From CALKHQ01 sp050329975 (GTDB lineage Bacteria > Pseudomonadota > Alphaproteobacteria > CALKHQ01): a stretch of 53,243 bases of DNA. Where the stretch lies: contig JBHJOG010000189.1 in NCBI GenBank assembly GCA_050329975.1, positions 1 through 53,243 on the forward strand. Reading direction: 5' to 3'. A model generated the notes under the pieces. It made no database searches. It had not been told where the DNA came from and saw only the letters and a program-made list of their open reading frames with translations. Every line of letters begins with the position of its first letter. Position 1 is the first letter of the stretch. The position numbers were made by a program, and so were the translations under genes. Positions 8,283 through 16,358 of this stretch are shown one piece after another.

Positions 8283-9706
8283 GCGGCACCCTGCAGGGCG
8301 ATGGCGGCGCGGATGTGACGCTGGACCGCGGCCAGATCGTTGGCCAGCACGGTCATGTGCTCCGGCCTGTCGTAGAGATCTGCCAGGTGCGGGGGCAACG
8401 CCGGTCGGATGCCCGTGGCGCGCTCGACCGCTTCGGGGAACTTGGCTGGATGAGCGGTGCCGGCGACGACGATCGGCCCGTCGGTTCGCGCGCGCCACGA
8501 CCTGGCCGCGGCGAGGCCGACGGCCGTGTGCGGGTCGATCAGCATGCCGCTCTGGCGATGGACAAGGCCCATGACCGCCAGGGTCTGGTCGTCGTCGAAG
8601 CGGGCGCCGACGAACAAGCGGCGGACCTCCTCGAACGCCGCCTCCGGCATGGTGAAGCTGCGGTCGGCTCGAAAGCCATGGATCATCGCGGCGACGCCTG
8701 CGCCGTCACGGTCGAGCACCTCGAACATCAGCCGCTCGAAATTGCTGGAGACCTGAATGTCCATGCTCGGCGACAGGGTGGGTGCGACGCCGGCCATCTC
8801 CATTCGCCCGCTGTCGAGGAACCGGGTCAGGATGTCGTTGCTGTTGGAGCCGACGATCAGCCGGCCGACCGGCAGCCCCATCCGATTGGCGGCGTAGGCG
8901 GCGAGCACGTTGCCGAAATTTCCGGTGGGCACGGCGAACGACACCGGCCGACCCGGCTGTCCGAGGGCGAGCCCGGCGCGGACGTAGTAGACAATCTGGG
9001 CGGCGACCCGGGCCCAGTTGATCGAATTGACCGCCGACAGCCGCAGTTCGGCCCGAAAGCCGGCGTCGCCGAACATCGCCTTCACCAGGTCCTGGCAGTC
9101 GTCGAAGGTGCCTTCGATGGCGATGTTGTGCACGTTCGGCGCGTCGACGGTGGTCATCTGCCGGCGCTGCACCTCGGAGGTTCGGCCATGGGGGTGGAGG
9201 ATGAAGATGTCGATCGCCTTCCGGCCGCGGCAAGCCTCGATCGCGGCCGAGCCGGTATCGCCCGATGTGGCGCCGACGATGGTCACGCGCTCGCCACGGG
9301 CCGTCAGCACGTGATCGAACAGCTCACCGAGCAGTTGCAGGGCGATGTCCTTGAATGCGAGCGTCGGCCCGTGGAACAGCTCCATCAGCCAGATGCCGTC
9401 TTCGATTTCGCGCAGGGGCGCAACCGACGGGTGGTGGAAGCCGTCATAGGCCCGGGCGATCGCCGACGGTAGGGCCGAGGAGGCAAGTCCGGCGCCCACA
9501 TAAGGGCGCAGCACCGCCTCGGCGAGCGCACGATAAGGCTGGCCGAGTAGCGCGGCGAGATCAACATCCGGCCACCGCTCCGGCATATAGAGGCCGCCGT
9601 CGGTCGCCAGGCCGGCAAGCAGCGCCTCGTCGAAACCGAGTGCCGGCGCCGCGCCGCGCGTGCTCACATAGCGCAAGTGGCGGTTCCCCTCCGCTTGATC
9701 GATCAT
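8279..9706 (-). CDS. thrC: threonine synthase
   Basis: 475 residues. Converts O-phosphohomoserine to threonine with PLP. The Schiff-base lysine is K119 in FHGPTLAFKD, the phosphate-binding loop is in VGATSGDTGSAA, and VPTGNFGNVLAAY and NSNDILTRF are typical of the bacterial long-form enzyme. Start ATG 9706 gives MIDQAEGNRHLRYVSTRG, matching the family N-terminus; upstream in-frame codons would read non-conserved sequence. Overlaps the following M16 gene by 4 bases, so the two are probably translationally coupled. It lies 105 bases downstream of the exported protein gene on the same strand. Confidence 0.95.
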   Translation of the reverse strand: MIDQAEGNRHLRYVSTRGAAPALGFDEALLAGLATDGGLYMPERWPDVDLAALLGQPYRALAEAVLRPYVGAGLASSALPSAIARAYDGFHHPSVAPLREIEDGIWLMELFHGPTLAFKDIALQLLGELFDHVLTARGERVTIVGATSGDTGSAAIEACRGRKAIDIFILHPHGRTSEVQRRQMTTVDAPNVHNIAIEGTFDDCQDLVKAMFGDAGFRAELRLSAVNSINWARVAAQIVYYVRAGLALGQPGRPVSFAVPTGNFGNVLAAYAANRMGLPVGRLIVGSNSNDILTRFLDSGRMEMAGVAPTLSPSMDIQVSSNFERLMFEVLDRDGAGVAAMIHGFRADRSFTMPEAAFEEVRRLFVGARFDDDQTLAVMGLVHRQSGMLIDPHTAVGLAAARSWRARTDGPIVVAGTAHPAKFPEAVERATGIRPALPPHLADLYDRPEHMTVLANDLAAVQRHIRAAIALQGAA

Positions 9707-9811
9707 CGGGAGTAAATCGTCCGGCAAGCTAAGCGGGCGTCTTATCCCGAGGCAAGGGTTGTCGCACCGAATCGGCGCAATCTCAAGACTGCGTGCCAGC
9801 AAAGCTGGCAG

Positions 9812-11110
9812 TCAGAGTCGGCTGCCGTCGCTGCGCAGCCGCGCGACCCAGCCGGCGCCAATGTCGTTCCCCGCGGGGAAGAAGGTCCCTACGGCGATGA
9901 TGGAACCGTCGCCTGCTTCGATCATGCCCCAGACGAAGCCGCCCGGCAGGTCGTCCAGCCGGTTCCGCCAGAGCAGGGTTCCGCTCGGGCCGACCCGGGC
10001 GACGATCGGGGCCTCGCCCGGGCCGACATGGCCGCCGACGATCACGTCGCCGTTGCCCGCCACCTCCATCGCCAGCAGGTCCACCGGCTGGACCAGCACC
10101 AGGGGAACCTGGGTCACGATCCGCCCGACCGGGGTCCGCCGGATCAGCATGTTGGTCACCGGGTCGCCCCATTCGTCATAGCTGGTCTGCAGATAGGTAA
10201 TGTTGCCATCCGGCAGCAGGTCGACCCAATTGCCGTAGATCTGGCTGGCATCGCCTAGCAGGTCGAGCATGCCGCCGGTGAGCCAATGCCGCCAGAGCGG
10301 CCTGCCGTCCGCGTCGAAACGGGCGAGCCAGCCGTAGCCATGGGCGAATGCGGTATCCGTGGCGCTTCCGATGGCGACCACGCTTCCGTCTGGCAGGATG
10401 GCAGAGGCATAGCCGGCGAGGGTATGGTCGGCATCCCGCGCCCGATCGGTCGCGATCCATGCCAGGCTCAAGTCGGCACGGAGGCGAGCGGTCATCGCGC
10501 CGTTGATCCTCGCTGCCAGGGTGGCGGAGCCGGTGATCGCCAGGTCGCCGTCGGGATAGGTCTCCACGTGCACCACCTCGCCCCCGCCGAGACCGAGTTC
10601 CGTGAGCAGGATCTGGTCGACGACGCGACCGTCCGGCGCCACGATCAGCACGGCGCCGTTCTGGGATTCGGTGAACGGGTCGAGGGCCGTCGCTACGGCA
10701 ACGTTGCCGTCGTCGAGCGGCGCGGGCCACCAGAACTGGGTGACGGCCACGTCCGGAAGCGCGATCTCGTACTCCGACCGGATTGTCCCGTCGTGCCCGA
10801 TCGAAGCCAGGTAGCCCGCACCTGTGCTCCTGTCGCGGTCCTGGAGGTAGCCGGTGACCCAGATCGACCCGTCCCCGGAGTCCGCGATCCCGGTGATCTC
10901 CATGTAGCGGTTTGCGCGCTCGATGGTCAGAGTGAACGGTGAAAGCACCCCGCTCTGCCCGAACAATTCCTTGTCTGACGGGTCGCTGGCAGCAGCGTCG
11001 AGCGCCGCAAAAGCGACCGCAGCGGTGAATATCGATCCGAGCCGGGTCGCCAGCTGCAGCCGGGGCATCGCTCGGCTCCGTCTGGCACGCGGTGTCGGGG
11101 CCTCAGCCAT
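9812..11110 (-). CDS. exported protein of unknown function, repeat-rich and possibly beta-propeller
   Basis: 432 residues, not assigned to a named family. After a basic N-terminus (TPRARRSRAMPRLQLATRLG) there is a hydrophobic Ala-rich segment and an AAA-SDPS cleavage-like site, so export is likely. The rest contains recurring units of the type GDGSIWVTGYL, DGNVAVATAL, DGSVVAIGSATD and DGSIIAVGTFF, each followed by a GYLARF/GWVARL-like strand about 50 residues apart. This suggests a beta-propeller of the kind seen in bacterial delta-60-repeat or PQQ-like proteins. Start ATG 11110 overlaps the carboxypeptidase stop by 8 bases; ATG 11068 is an alternative closer to the signal peptide. Confidence 0.7.
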   Translation of the reverse strand: MAEAPTPRARRSRAMPRLQLATRLGSIFTAAVAFAALDAAASDPSDKELFGQSGVLSPFTLTIERANRYMEITGIADSGDGSIWVTGYLQDRDRSTGAGYLASIGHDGTIRSEYEIALPDVAVTQFWWPAPLDDGNVAVATALDPFTESQNGAVLIVAPDGRVVDQILLTELGLGGGEVVHVETYPDGDLAITGSATLAARINGAMTARLRADLSLAWIATDRARDADHTLAGYASAILPDGSVVAIGSATDTAFAHGYGWLARFDADGRPLWRHWLTGGMLDLLGDASQIYGNWVDLLPDGNITYLQTSYDEWGDPVTNMLIRRTPVGRIVTQVPLVLVQPVDLLAMEVAGNGDVIVGGHVGPGEAPIVARVGPSGTLLWRNRLDDLPGGFVWGMIEAGDGSIIAVGTFFPAGNDIGAGWVARLRSDGSRL

Positions 11111-12635
11111 CAAGGTAGCGCCGGCGCAGATGGGCCATGAACACGGTCGGATCAAGCGGCCGTCCAGTCGACCGGGTCAGGACCTCGTCGGTCGGGTACC
11201 GGCTGCCATGGCCGTGCACGTTGGTGCGCAGCCACGCCATCAGCGGGCCGAAGTCGCCACGGGCGATCGCGTCCGGGATCCCGGGTTCGGCCTTGACCGC
11301 GGCGTCGAACAGCTGGGCGGCAGCCATCGCGCCCAGGGTGTAGGTCGGGAAATAGCCGAACAAGCCATTGGTCCAGTGGATGTCCTGCATGCAACCACGC
11401 CGATCATCCGGTGGTGTGATGCCGAGCAGCGCCTGCAGCCCCTCGTTCCAGGCGCCGGGCAGGTCGGCGAGGGCAAGATCGCCCGCCAGCAGCGCACGTT
11501 CCAGGCGGTAGCGGAGGATGACGTGCGCCGGATAGGTGATCTCGTCGGCGTCGACGCGGATGAAGTCCGGACGCACCTGGGTGTAGAGGCGCAGCAGGTT
11601 GTCGGCGGTCCAGGCCTCTCCGTCGCCGCCGAAGGCGTCACGCATCTTCGCCGCGGCAAACTCGAGGAACGCGGGCGAGCGACAGGCCTGCATCTCGACC
11701 AGCAGCGACTGGCTCTCGTGCAGCGCCATGCTGTGGGCATGGCCGACCGGCTGGCCCCTCCAGGCCGCGGGCAGCCCGCGTTCGTACATCGCATGGCCGG
11801 TCTCGTGCAGCATGCCCATCAGGCTGGAGGTGAAGTCCGCCTCGTCATAGCGGGTGGTGATGCGAACGTCGTCGGGAACCCCGCCGCAGAAGGGGTGCAG
11901 GCTGACGTCGAGCCGCCCGTGATGGAAATCGAAGCCGACGGCCTGCATCAGCGCCTGGCCGAGCTTGCGCTGCTTCTCGACCGGGAACGGCCCCTGCGGG
12001 GCCACGGGCGCGGGACGCCTGGCCTGGTGAACGAGTGCATCGTCGAGCAGATCGGGGAGGGCGGCCGCATAGGCATCGAAGACCGTGTCGACGCGGCTGC
12101 TGGTCGCCCCGGGGTCATAGTCGTCGAGCAGGGCATCGTAGAGGCCGCAGCCGAAGCGTTCGGCCCGGGCGGCGGCGATCTGGCGGCTGAGGTCGAGCAC
12201 GCGCTGCAGCGACGGCAGCAGGCTGGCATAGTCGCTGGCCGGGCGCGCCTTGCGCCACACCATCTCGCAGTCCTTGCACGCCCGGGTGAAGGCCTCGACG
12301 AGGTCGGCTGGCGCGGCAGTCTCGCGGGCGTGGATGTGGCGCATGCGGGCAAGATTGGCCAGCTGCCAGTCGTCGAGTCCGCCTTGTTCCTCCTCCGCGG
12401 CCGCCAGCAGGTCGGCGAGGGCGGGGTCGGTCAGCATGTCGTGCGCCACCCGCTGCAGGGCCACGAGCTGGCGGCTGCGTGCATCGGCACCGCCGTCCGG
12501 CATGATCGCGGCGAAGTCCCACTCCAGCACGGCCGCCGCATCGAGGATCGCCGAGCGGCGGGCGAATCGGCCTTCCAGTGCGCTGTAGGCGGGGGCCGAA
12601 CGCGCGCGGGCATTGCTGGCGGGATGCTCGGTCAT
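11103..12635 (-). CDS. M32 family carboxypeptidase (thermostable carboxypeptidase Taq type)
   Basis: 510 residues, the expected M32 length. The zinc site is HETGH (H277, E278, H281) in MLHETGHAMYERGLP, with the third ligand E307 in ALHESQS. Other M32 signatures present are HPFCGGVPDDVRITTRYDE and the IRVDADEITYPAHV region. It removes C-terminal residues from peptides in the cytosol. Start ATG 12635 is clear: AAGGAG lies 8 bases upstream and the ATG overlaps the SURF1 stop as ATGA. Its 3' end overlaps the next gene by 8 bases. Its position inside a cytochrome oxidase operon is unexpected but the packing argues for co-expression. Confidence 0.94.
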   Translation of the reverse strand: MTEHPASNARARSAPAYSALEGRFARRSAILDAAAVLEWDFAAIMPDGGADARSRQLVALQRVAHDMLTDPALADLLAAAEEEQGGLDDWQLANLARMRHIHARETAAPADLVEAFTRACKDCEMVWRKARPASDYASLLPSLQRVLDLSRQIAAARAERFGCGLYDALLDDYDPGATSSRVDTVFDAYAAALPDLLDDALVHQARRPAPVAPQGPFPVEKQRKLGQALMQAVGFDFHHGRLDVSLHPFCGGVPDDVRITTRYDEADFTSSLMGMLHETGHAMYERGLPAAWRGQPVGHAHSMALHESQSLLVEMQACRSPAFLEFAAAKMRDAFGGDGEAWTADNLLRLYTQVRPDFIRVDADEITYPAHVILRYRLERALLAGDLALADLPGAWNEGLQALLGITPPDDRRGCMQDIHWTNGLFGYFPTYTLGAMAAAQLFDAAVKAEPGIPDAIARGDFGPLMAWLRTNVHGHGSRYPTDEVLTRSTGRPLDPTVFMAHLRRRYLDG

Positions 12636-13390
12636 GGCGCTCCTTGTTCGCGGCGATGGCGACGGACGAACAGTAGATAGACCACTGCCATGCCTGCAGC
12701 CAATGCGAACCATGTGACCGCATATTGCAGATGCTCGTTGCGCAGTGCCCCGGTGATCGGCCCGCGTTCCAGGGAAGCCAGCGCGGGCGCTGCGTCGGCA
12801 GTCTCGATTCGCTCTGCGCGCAGCACCACCGGTTCGAGCGCCGGCGAGCCGAGGGCTGCGGCCATTGCCGGCAGGTCGAGCCATTTCCAGACATTGGCGG
12901 CGGGGTCGTTGCCGGGTGTCAGCCACCCCGGCGGCTCCGGCGCCCGCAAGACGCCTTCGAGGCGGATCTCCACCGAAGGCAGGTCGAACGGCGCGTCCTT
13001 GCGGTCGAGCGGCAGCCAGCCCAGGTCGACCAGCAGGGGGAGCTCCCGGTCGGCGAGCTGCAGCGGCGCCAGGGCCCGCAGGCCCGCCCGTCCGGTCGGC
13101 GAGCCGGCCGTGTAGTAGAGGACGCGGTCGCCCACCAGCCGCCCAATGGCGGTTACCCGCCGAAAGTCGAGGCCGTCGGGGTCCGCCAGGTCGGTGGGCA
13201 GCGGGACCGGGGGCTGGCCGATCTGACGCTCGGTGGCCTGGATCAGATCGGTCTTCCAGGCCAGGCGCTCGAGCTGCCAGATCCCGAGTCCCAGTGGGAC
13301 CGCCATCAGCAGGCCGGCGATCAGGCTCGGCCAGAACAGGGAGTGCCTGGGTTGCGGCTTGGACGCGGGACTACTCCTGCTCAAAATCAC
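12632..13390 (-). CDS. SURF1 family cytochrome c oxidase assembly protein
   Basis: 252 residues. It has an N-terminal transmembrane segment (SLIAGLLMAVPLGLGIWQLERL, with the SURF1 WQLER motif), a periplasmic domain with DLGWLPLDRK, and a second membrane segment near the C-terminus preceded by the conserved NEHLQYAVTWFALA. SURF1 assists insertion of haem a into subunit I. The GTG start at 13390 overlaps the DUF983 gene by 20 bases; a TTG at 13384 is also possible, since neither has a convincing SD. Ends in an ATGA overlap with the carboxypeptidase. Confidence 0.92.
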   Translation of the reverse strand: MILSRSSPASKPQPRHSLFWPSLIAGLLMAVPLGLGIWQLERLAWKTDLIQATERQIGQPPVPLPTDLADPDGLDFRRVTAIGRLVGDRVLYYTAGSPTGRAGLRALAPLQLADRELPLLVDLGWLPLDRKDAPFDLPSVEIRLEGVLRAPEPPGWLTPGNDPAANVWKWLDLPAMAAALGSPALEPVVLRAERIETADAAPALASLERGPITGALRNEHLQYAVTWFALAAGMAVVYLLFVRRHRREQGAP

Positions 13391-13721
13391 TGCGCCGGTG
13401 GCGGTATTGCAGCGCGACGACGTACGCCTTCAGCGGCCGCATCGAGGCCAGGGTCAGCACGATGGTGAGCGCCGGCCATATCGCCAGGTGCAGCCAATAG
13501 GGCGGAGAAAAGGTCGCCTCGGTCCACAGCGCGAGGCCGACAATCAGCGCGCCGAGGACGAAGATCAGGAACACCGCCGGTCCGTCCCCGCTGTCGTTCC
13601 GGGCCAGCGCCAGCCCGCAGGCGTCGCAGCGGTCGCGGACCCTCAGGTAGCCGACAAACAGCCTGCCGCTGCCGCAGCGCGGGCAGGCGCAGCGGAGCGC
13701 GGCCGTGAGCGGGGAGATCAC
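13371..13721 (-). CDS. DUF983 family membrane protein
   Basis: 116 residues. The N-terminus carries a zinc-ribbon-like pair of CxxC motifs (CPRCGSGRLF and CDACG), followed by two hydrophobic segments (VFLIFVLGALIVGLAL and the WLHLAIWPALTIVLTLA region). DUF983 proteins are regularly found between ctaE and surf1 in alphaproteobacteria; a role in oxidase assembly is inferred from position only. GTG start at 13721, 7 bases after the ctaE stop. Confidence 0.88.
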   Translation of the reverse strand: MISPLTAALRCACPRCGSGRLFVGYLRVRDRCDACGLALARNDSGDGPAVFLIFVLGALIVGLALWTEATFSPPYWLHLAIWPALTIVLTLASMRPLKAYVVALQYRHRRSDFEQE

Positions 13722-13728
13722 GGCGTCG

Positions 13729-14547
13729 TCAGCCGCCCCACCAGTAGACCGCGGCGAACAGGAACAGCCAGACCACGTCGACGAAATGCCAGTACCAGGC
13801 GGCGGACTCGAAACCGACGTGCTGGTTGGCCTTGAAATGACCGGCGGTGGCCCTGAAGAAACAGACCAGGATCAGCAGCGTGCCGACGATCACGTGGAAG
13901 CCATGGAAGCCGGTGGCCATGAAGAAGGTCGACGGATAGATGCCGTCGCTGAAGCCGAACGGCGCGTGGCTGTACTCGACCACCTGCAGCGCGGTGAACA
14001 GCAGGCCAAGCAGCACCGTGATCCCGAGCCCGTAGATCACTTCCGGGCGCTTGCCTTCCAGCAAGGCCTCATGCGCCCAGGTGATCGTCGTACCGGAGGT
14101 GAGCAGGATCAACGTATTGAGGAAGGGCAGGTCGAAGGCGTCGAACACTTCTACGCCCGCCGGCGGCCACACCCCGCCGGTGTGCAGCACACGCATGTAC
14201 TGCTCCGCCTCGTCGGGGAACAGGCTGGCGTCGAAGAAGGCCCAGAAGAAGGCGGCGAAGAACATCACCTCGGAGGCGATGAACAACGCCATGCCGTACC
14301 GATGGCCCAGCGCGACCACCGGCGTGTGATGCCCCTGATACTCAGCCTCCTTCACCACGTCCCGCCACCACAGGAACATGGTCAGCAACACCATCAGGAA
14401 GCCGAGGATGAGCATCCAGAGAACCTCGCCGTGCATGAACAGCAGGGCGCCCATCGCCAGCACACCGGCGGAAAGGGCGCCGAACAGGGGCCAGGGGCTC
14501 GGGTCGACCAGATGATAGGGGTGGTTCGGTTTCGCGTGTTCAGCCAT
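13729..14547 (-). CDS. ctaE: cytochrome c oxidase subunit III
   Basis: 272 residues with seven predicted membrane helices. Recognisable subunit III segments: YHLVDPSPWPLFGALSA at the N-terminus, MFLWWRDVVKEAEYQGHHT, the SEVMFFAAFFWAFF helix, GTTITWAHEAL, FFMATGFHGFHVIVGT and the terminal WYWHFVDVVWLFLF. Part of the aa3-type terminal oxidase in the inner membrane. Start ATG 14547 matches the family N-terminus and overlaps the ctaG stop by 8 bases, with the same 8-base sequence as the overlap at 11103-11110. Confidence 0.97.
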   Translation of the reverse strand: MAEHAKPNHPYHLVDPSPWPLFGALSAGVLAMGALLFMHGEVLWMLILGFLMVLLTMFLWWRDVVKEAEYQGHHTPVVALGHRYGMALFIASEVMFFAAFFWAFFDASLFPDEAEQYMRVLHTGGVWPPAGVEVFDAFDLPFLNTLILLTSGTTITWAHEALLEGKRPEVIYGLGITVLLGLLFTALQVVEYSHAPFGFSDGIYPSTFFMATGFHGFHVIVGTLLILVCFFRATAGHFKANQHVGFESAAWYWHFVDVVWLFLFAAVYWWGG

Positions 14548-15187
14548 CGATCGGACCCTGTTGGAGCAATGCCGGCTGATGGCCGGCGGCATCCGGCCAG
14601 TTGTACCGGGTGTCGCCGGGCGAGGCGAGCGCGCTGCTCTGCGTCAAACCGTCCCCGGCAACGGGGAAGAAGGTATAGGACAAGGTGATGGTGGTGACGT
14701 CGTCGAGGTTGGGATCGTCGGAGATCTTCGGGTCGACATAGAAGGAGACCGGCATGTCGGCCGACTCGCCGGCGCCCAGCCTCTGCTCGACGAAGCAGAA
14801 GCAGTCCATCTTGACGAAGTACTGGCCGGCCTTGGCCGGTGTGACGTTGAAGGTCGCGGTTCCTGTCGTCGATGCCGGGGCCAGGTTCTCTGCTCGGTAG
14901 AAGGCCAGGGCGTCGGCTCCGACCCGAAGGTCGATGGTGCGTACCTCAGGTTCGAACGACCAGGGGAGATCGCCAGAGACGTTGGCGCTGAAGCGGATCG
15001 TCACCCGGCGCTCGAGCAGGGCGCGTGGTCCGCCTTCGCGATCGATCTGTGTCGTGCCGCCATAGCCGGTCACCCGGCAGAACAGGTCGTAAAGCGGGAC
15101 GGCTGCAAAGGAGAGCCCGGCCATGCCGATCGCCACCGCGCCGAGGATGAGCGCCGTTCCGGCCCGCGACCTGTCGGATCCCGCCAT
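14540..15187 (-). CDS. ctaG: cytochrome c oxidase assembly protein CtaG (Cox11)
   Basis: 215 residues. Single N-terminal membrane anchor (about residues 11-31), then a periplasmic immunoglobulin-like domain. The copper-binding CFCF motif is present (C129 and C131, with C37 in DLFCRVTGYGG as the additional conserved cysteine). It delivers copper to the CuB site of subunit I. The C-terminal tail SPGDTRYNWPDAAGH is longer than in some homologues. Start ATG 15187; 1 base separates it from the stop of the small CoxF-like gene. Confidence 0.96.
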   Translation of the reverse strand: MAGSDRSRAGTALILGAVAIGMAGLSFAAVPLYDLFCRVTGYGGTTQIDREGGPRALLERRVTIRFSANVSGDLPWSFEPEVRTIDLRVGADALAFYRAENLAPASTTGTATFNVTPAKAGQYFVKMDCFCFVEQRLGAGESADMPVSFYVDPKISDDPNLDDVTTITLSYTFFPVAGDGLTQSSALASPGDTRYNWPDAAGHQPALLQQGPIDG

Positions 15188-15188
15188 C

Positions 15189-15353
15189 TCAGCCGACCCC
15201 GGGCGTGCTGTCGAGTTTCACCAGGGTCACGACGTAGATCAGGATGACGAAGGCCACGAGCGCGATCATTACCGCGACGTTGCGCTGGCGCCGGCGCCGT
15301 TCGAACGCGCGGCGCTGGGCTTCCCTGTCCTCGGTTTCGGCCATGGCGTTCAT
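15189..15353 (-). CDS. small single-pass membrane protein, CoxF-like
   Basis: 54-residue gene between ctaB and ctaG. The start ATG at 15353 overlaps the ctaB stop as ATGA, and the stop is 1 base before the ctaG start, so it is firmly embedded in the operon. The protein has an acidic/basic cytoplasmic N-terminus (ETEDREAQRRAFERRRRQRN) followed by one membrane helix (VAVMIALVAFVILIYVVTLV) and a short tail. Tiny proteins of this shape at this locus are called CoxF in alphaproteobacterial oxidase clusters; their exact role is not established. A second in-frame ATG at 15344 is an alternative start. Confidence 0.85.
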   Translation of the reverse strand: MNAMAETEDREAQRRAFERRRRQRNVAVMIALVAFVILIYVVTLVKLDSTPGVG

Positions 15354-16327
15354 CCGGCGAGCCATGACGACAGGTCGGCGAGCGGTGGCGTCAGCCGCAG
15401 GCCGCCGTCGATCATGATCAGGGTGAACAGCCCGAACAGGTAGAGGATGGAGAAGCCGAACATGCGCTTGGCCGGCCGCTCCATCGCCGGGTCGCCGATC
15501 TCGGCGTCGGGCGTGCGCAGCACGGTCCAGCCGTGGCGCAGGAAGTTCAGGCTCAACGCCATCGCGCCCGCGAGGTAGAGCCAGCCGGCGATGCCAAGCA
15601 AGGCCGGCGCTGCGGACAGCGGCAGCAACAGCAGGGTGTAGGCGAACATCTGCCGCTTGGTTTCGCGCACGCCGGCTACCACCGGCAGCATCGGCACGCC
15701 GGCCTTCTCATAGTCGACCTTGCGAAACAGGGCCAGGGCCCAGAAATGCGGCGGGGTCCAGAAGAAGATCAGCGCGAACAGCGCGATCGACGCGGGCGCC
15801 ACGTCGCCGGCGACCGCGGCCCAGCCGATCATCGGCGGAAACGCCCCGGCGGCTCCACCGATGACGATGTTCTGCGGCGTCCGCCGCTTCAGCCAGATCG
15901 TGTAGACGAAGATGTAGAAGCCGATGGTCAGCGCCAGCAGACCGGCAGCCAGCCAGTTCACCGCCAGCGCCATCGTCATCACGGCGAATCCGGCGAGGAT
16001 CACCCCAAAGGCAAGCGCCTCGTCGGGCGCCACCCGGCCGCTCGGGATCGGCCGACCGCAGGTGCGTCGCATCACGGCATCGATGTCGCGATCGTACCAC
16101 ATGTTGATCGCGCCCGCGGCGCCGGCGCCGACCGCGATGCAGAGCACGGCAACCACGCCAAGAGCTGGATGCAGCGTGCCCGGTGCTACCGCCATCCCAG
16201 CCACCGCGGTCAGCAGCACCAGCGACATTACCCGCGGCTTGAGCAGGGCGACAAAGTCGGCGACCGTCGCGTCGCTGAAGGCGACGCCGGTTCCCCCCGA
16301 TTCTCGCTGGTTGGCGGTTGCGCTCAC
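15350..16327 (-). CDS. ctaB: protoheme IX farnesyltransferase
   Basis: 325 residues, about eight to nine membrane helices of the UbiA prenyltransferase superfamily. The first Asp-rich active-site motif is NMWYDRDIDAVMRRT followed by RPIPSG; the second region is in ALALFRKVDYEKAGVPMLPVV. It makes haem O from haem B, the first step to haem A for the oxidase. GTG start at 16327 follows GAGGACGGACAGGA and gives VSATANQRE; the longer frame to 16507 would read back into ctaD. Lies 31 bases after ctaD. Confidence 0.95.
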   Translation of the reverse strand: MSATANQRESGGTGVAFSDATVADFVALLKPRVMSLVLLTAVAGMAVAPGTLHPALGVVAVLCIAVGAGAAGAINMWYDRDIDAVMRRTCGRPIPSGRVAPDEALAFGVILAGFAVMTMALAVNWLAAGLLALTIGFYIFVYTIWLKRRTPQNIVIGGAAGAFPPMIGWAAVAGDVAPASIALFALIFFWTPPHFWALALFRKVDYEKAGVPMLPVVAGVRETKRQMFAYTLLLLPLSAAPALLGIAGWLYLAGAMALSLNFLRHGWTVLRTPDAEIGDPAMERPAKRMFGFSILYLFGLFTLIMIDGGLRLTPPLADLSSWLAG

Positions 16328-16358
16328 AGGTCCTGTCCGTCCTCGCGTGGTTCGGCGC

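Noticed and set aside
6426..8318. 630-codon plus-strand frame over the GNAT and M16 genes
   Set aside because: Antisense shadow of two well-supported genes; composition-driven.
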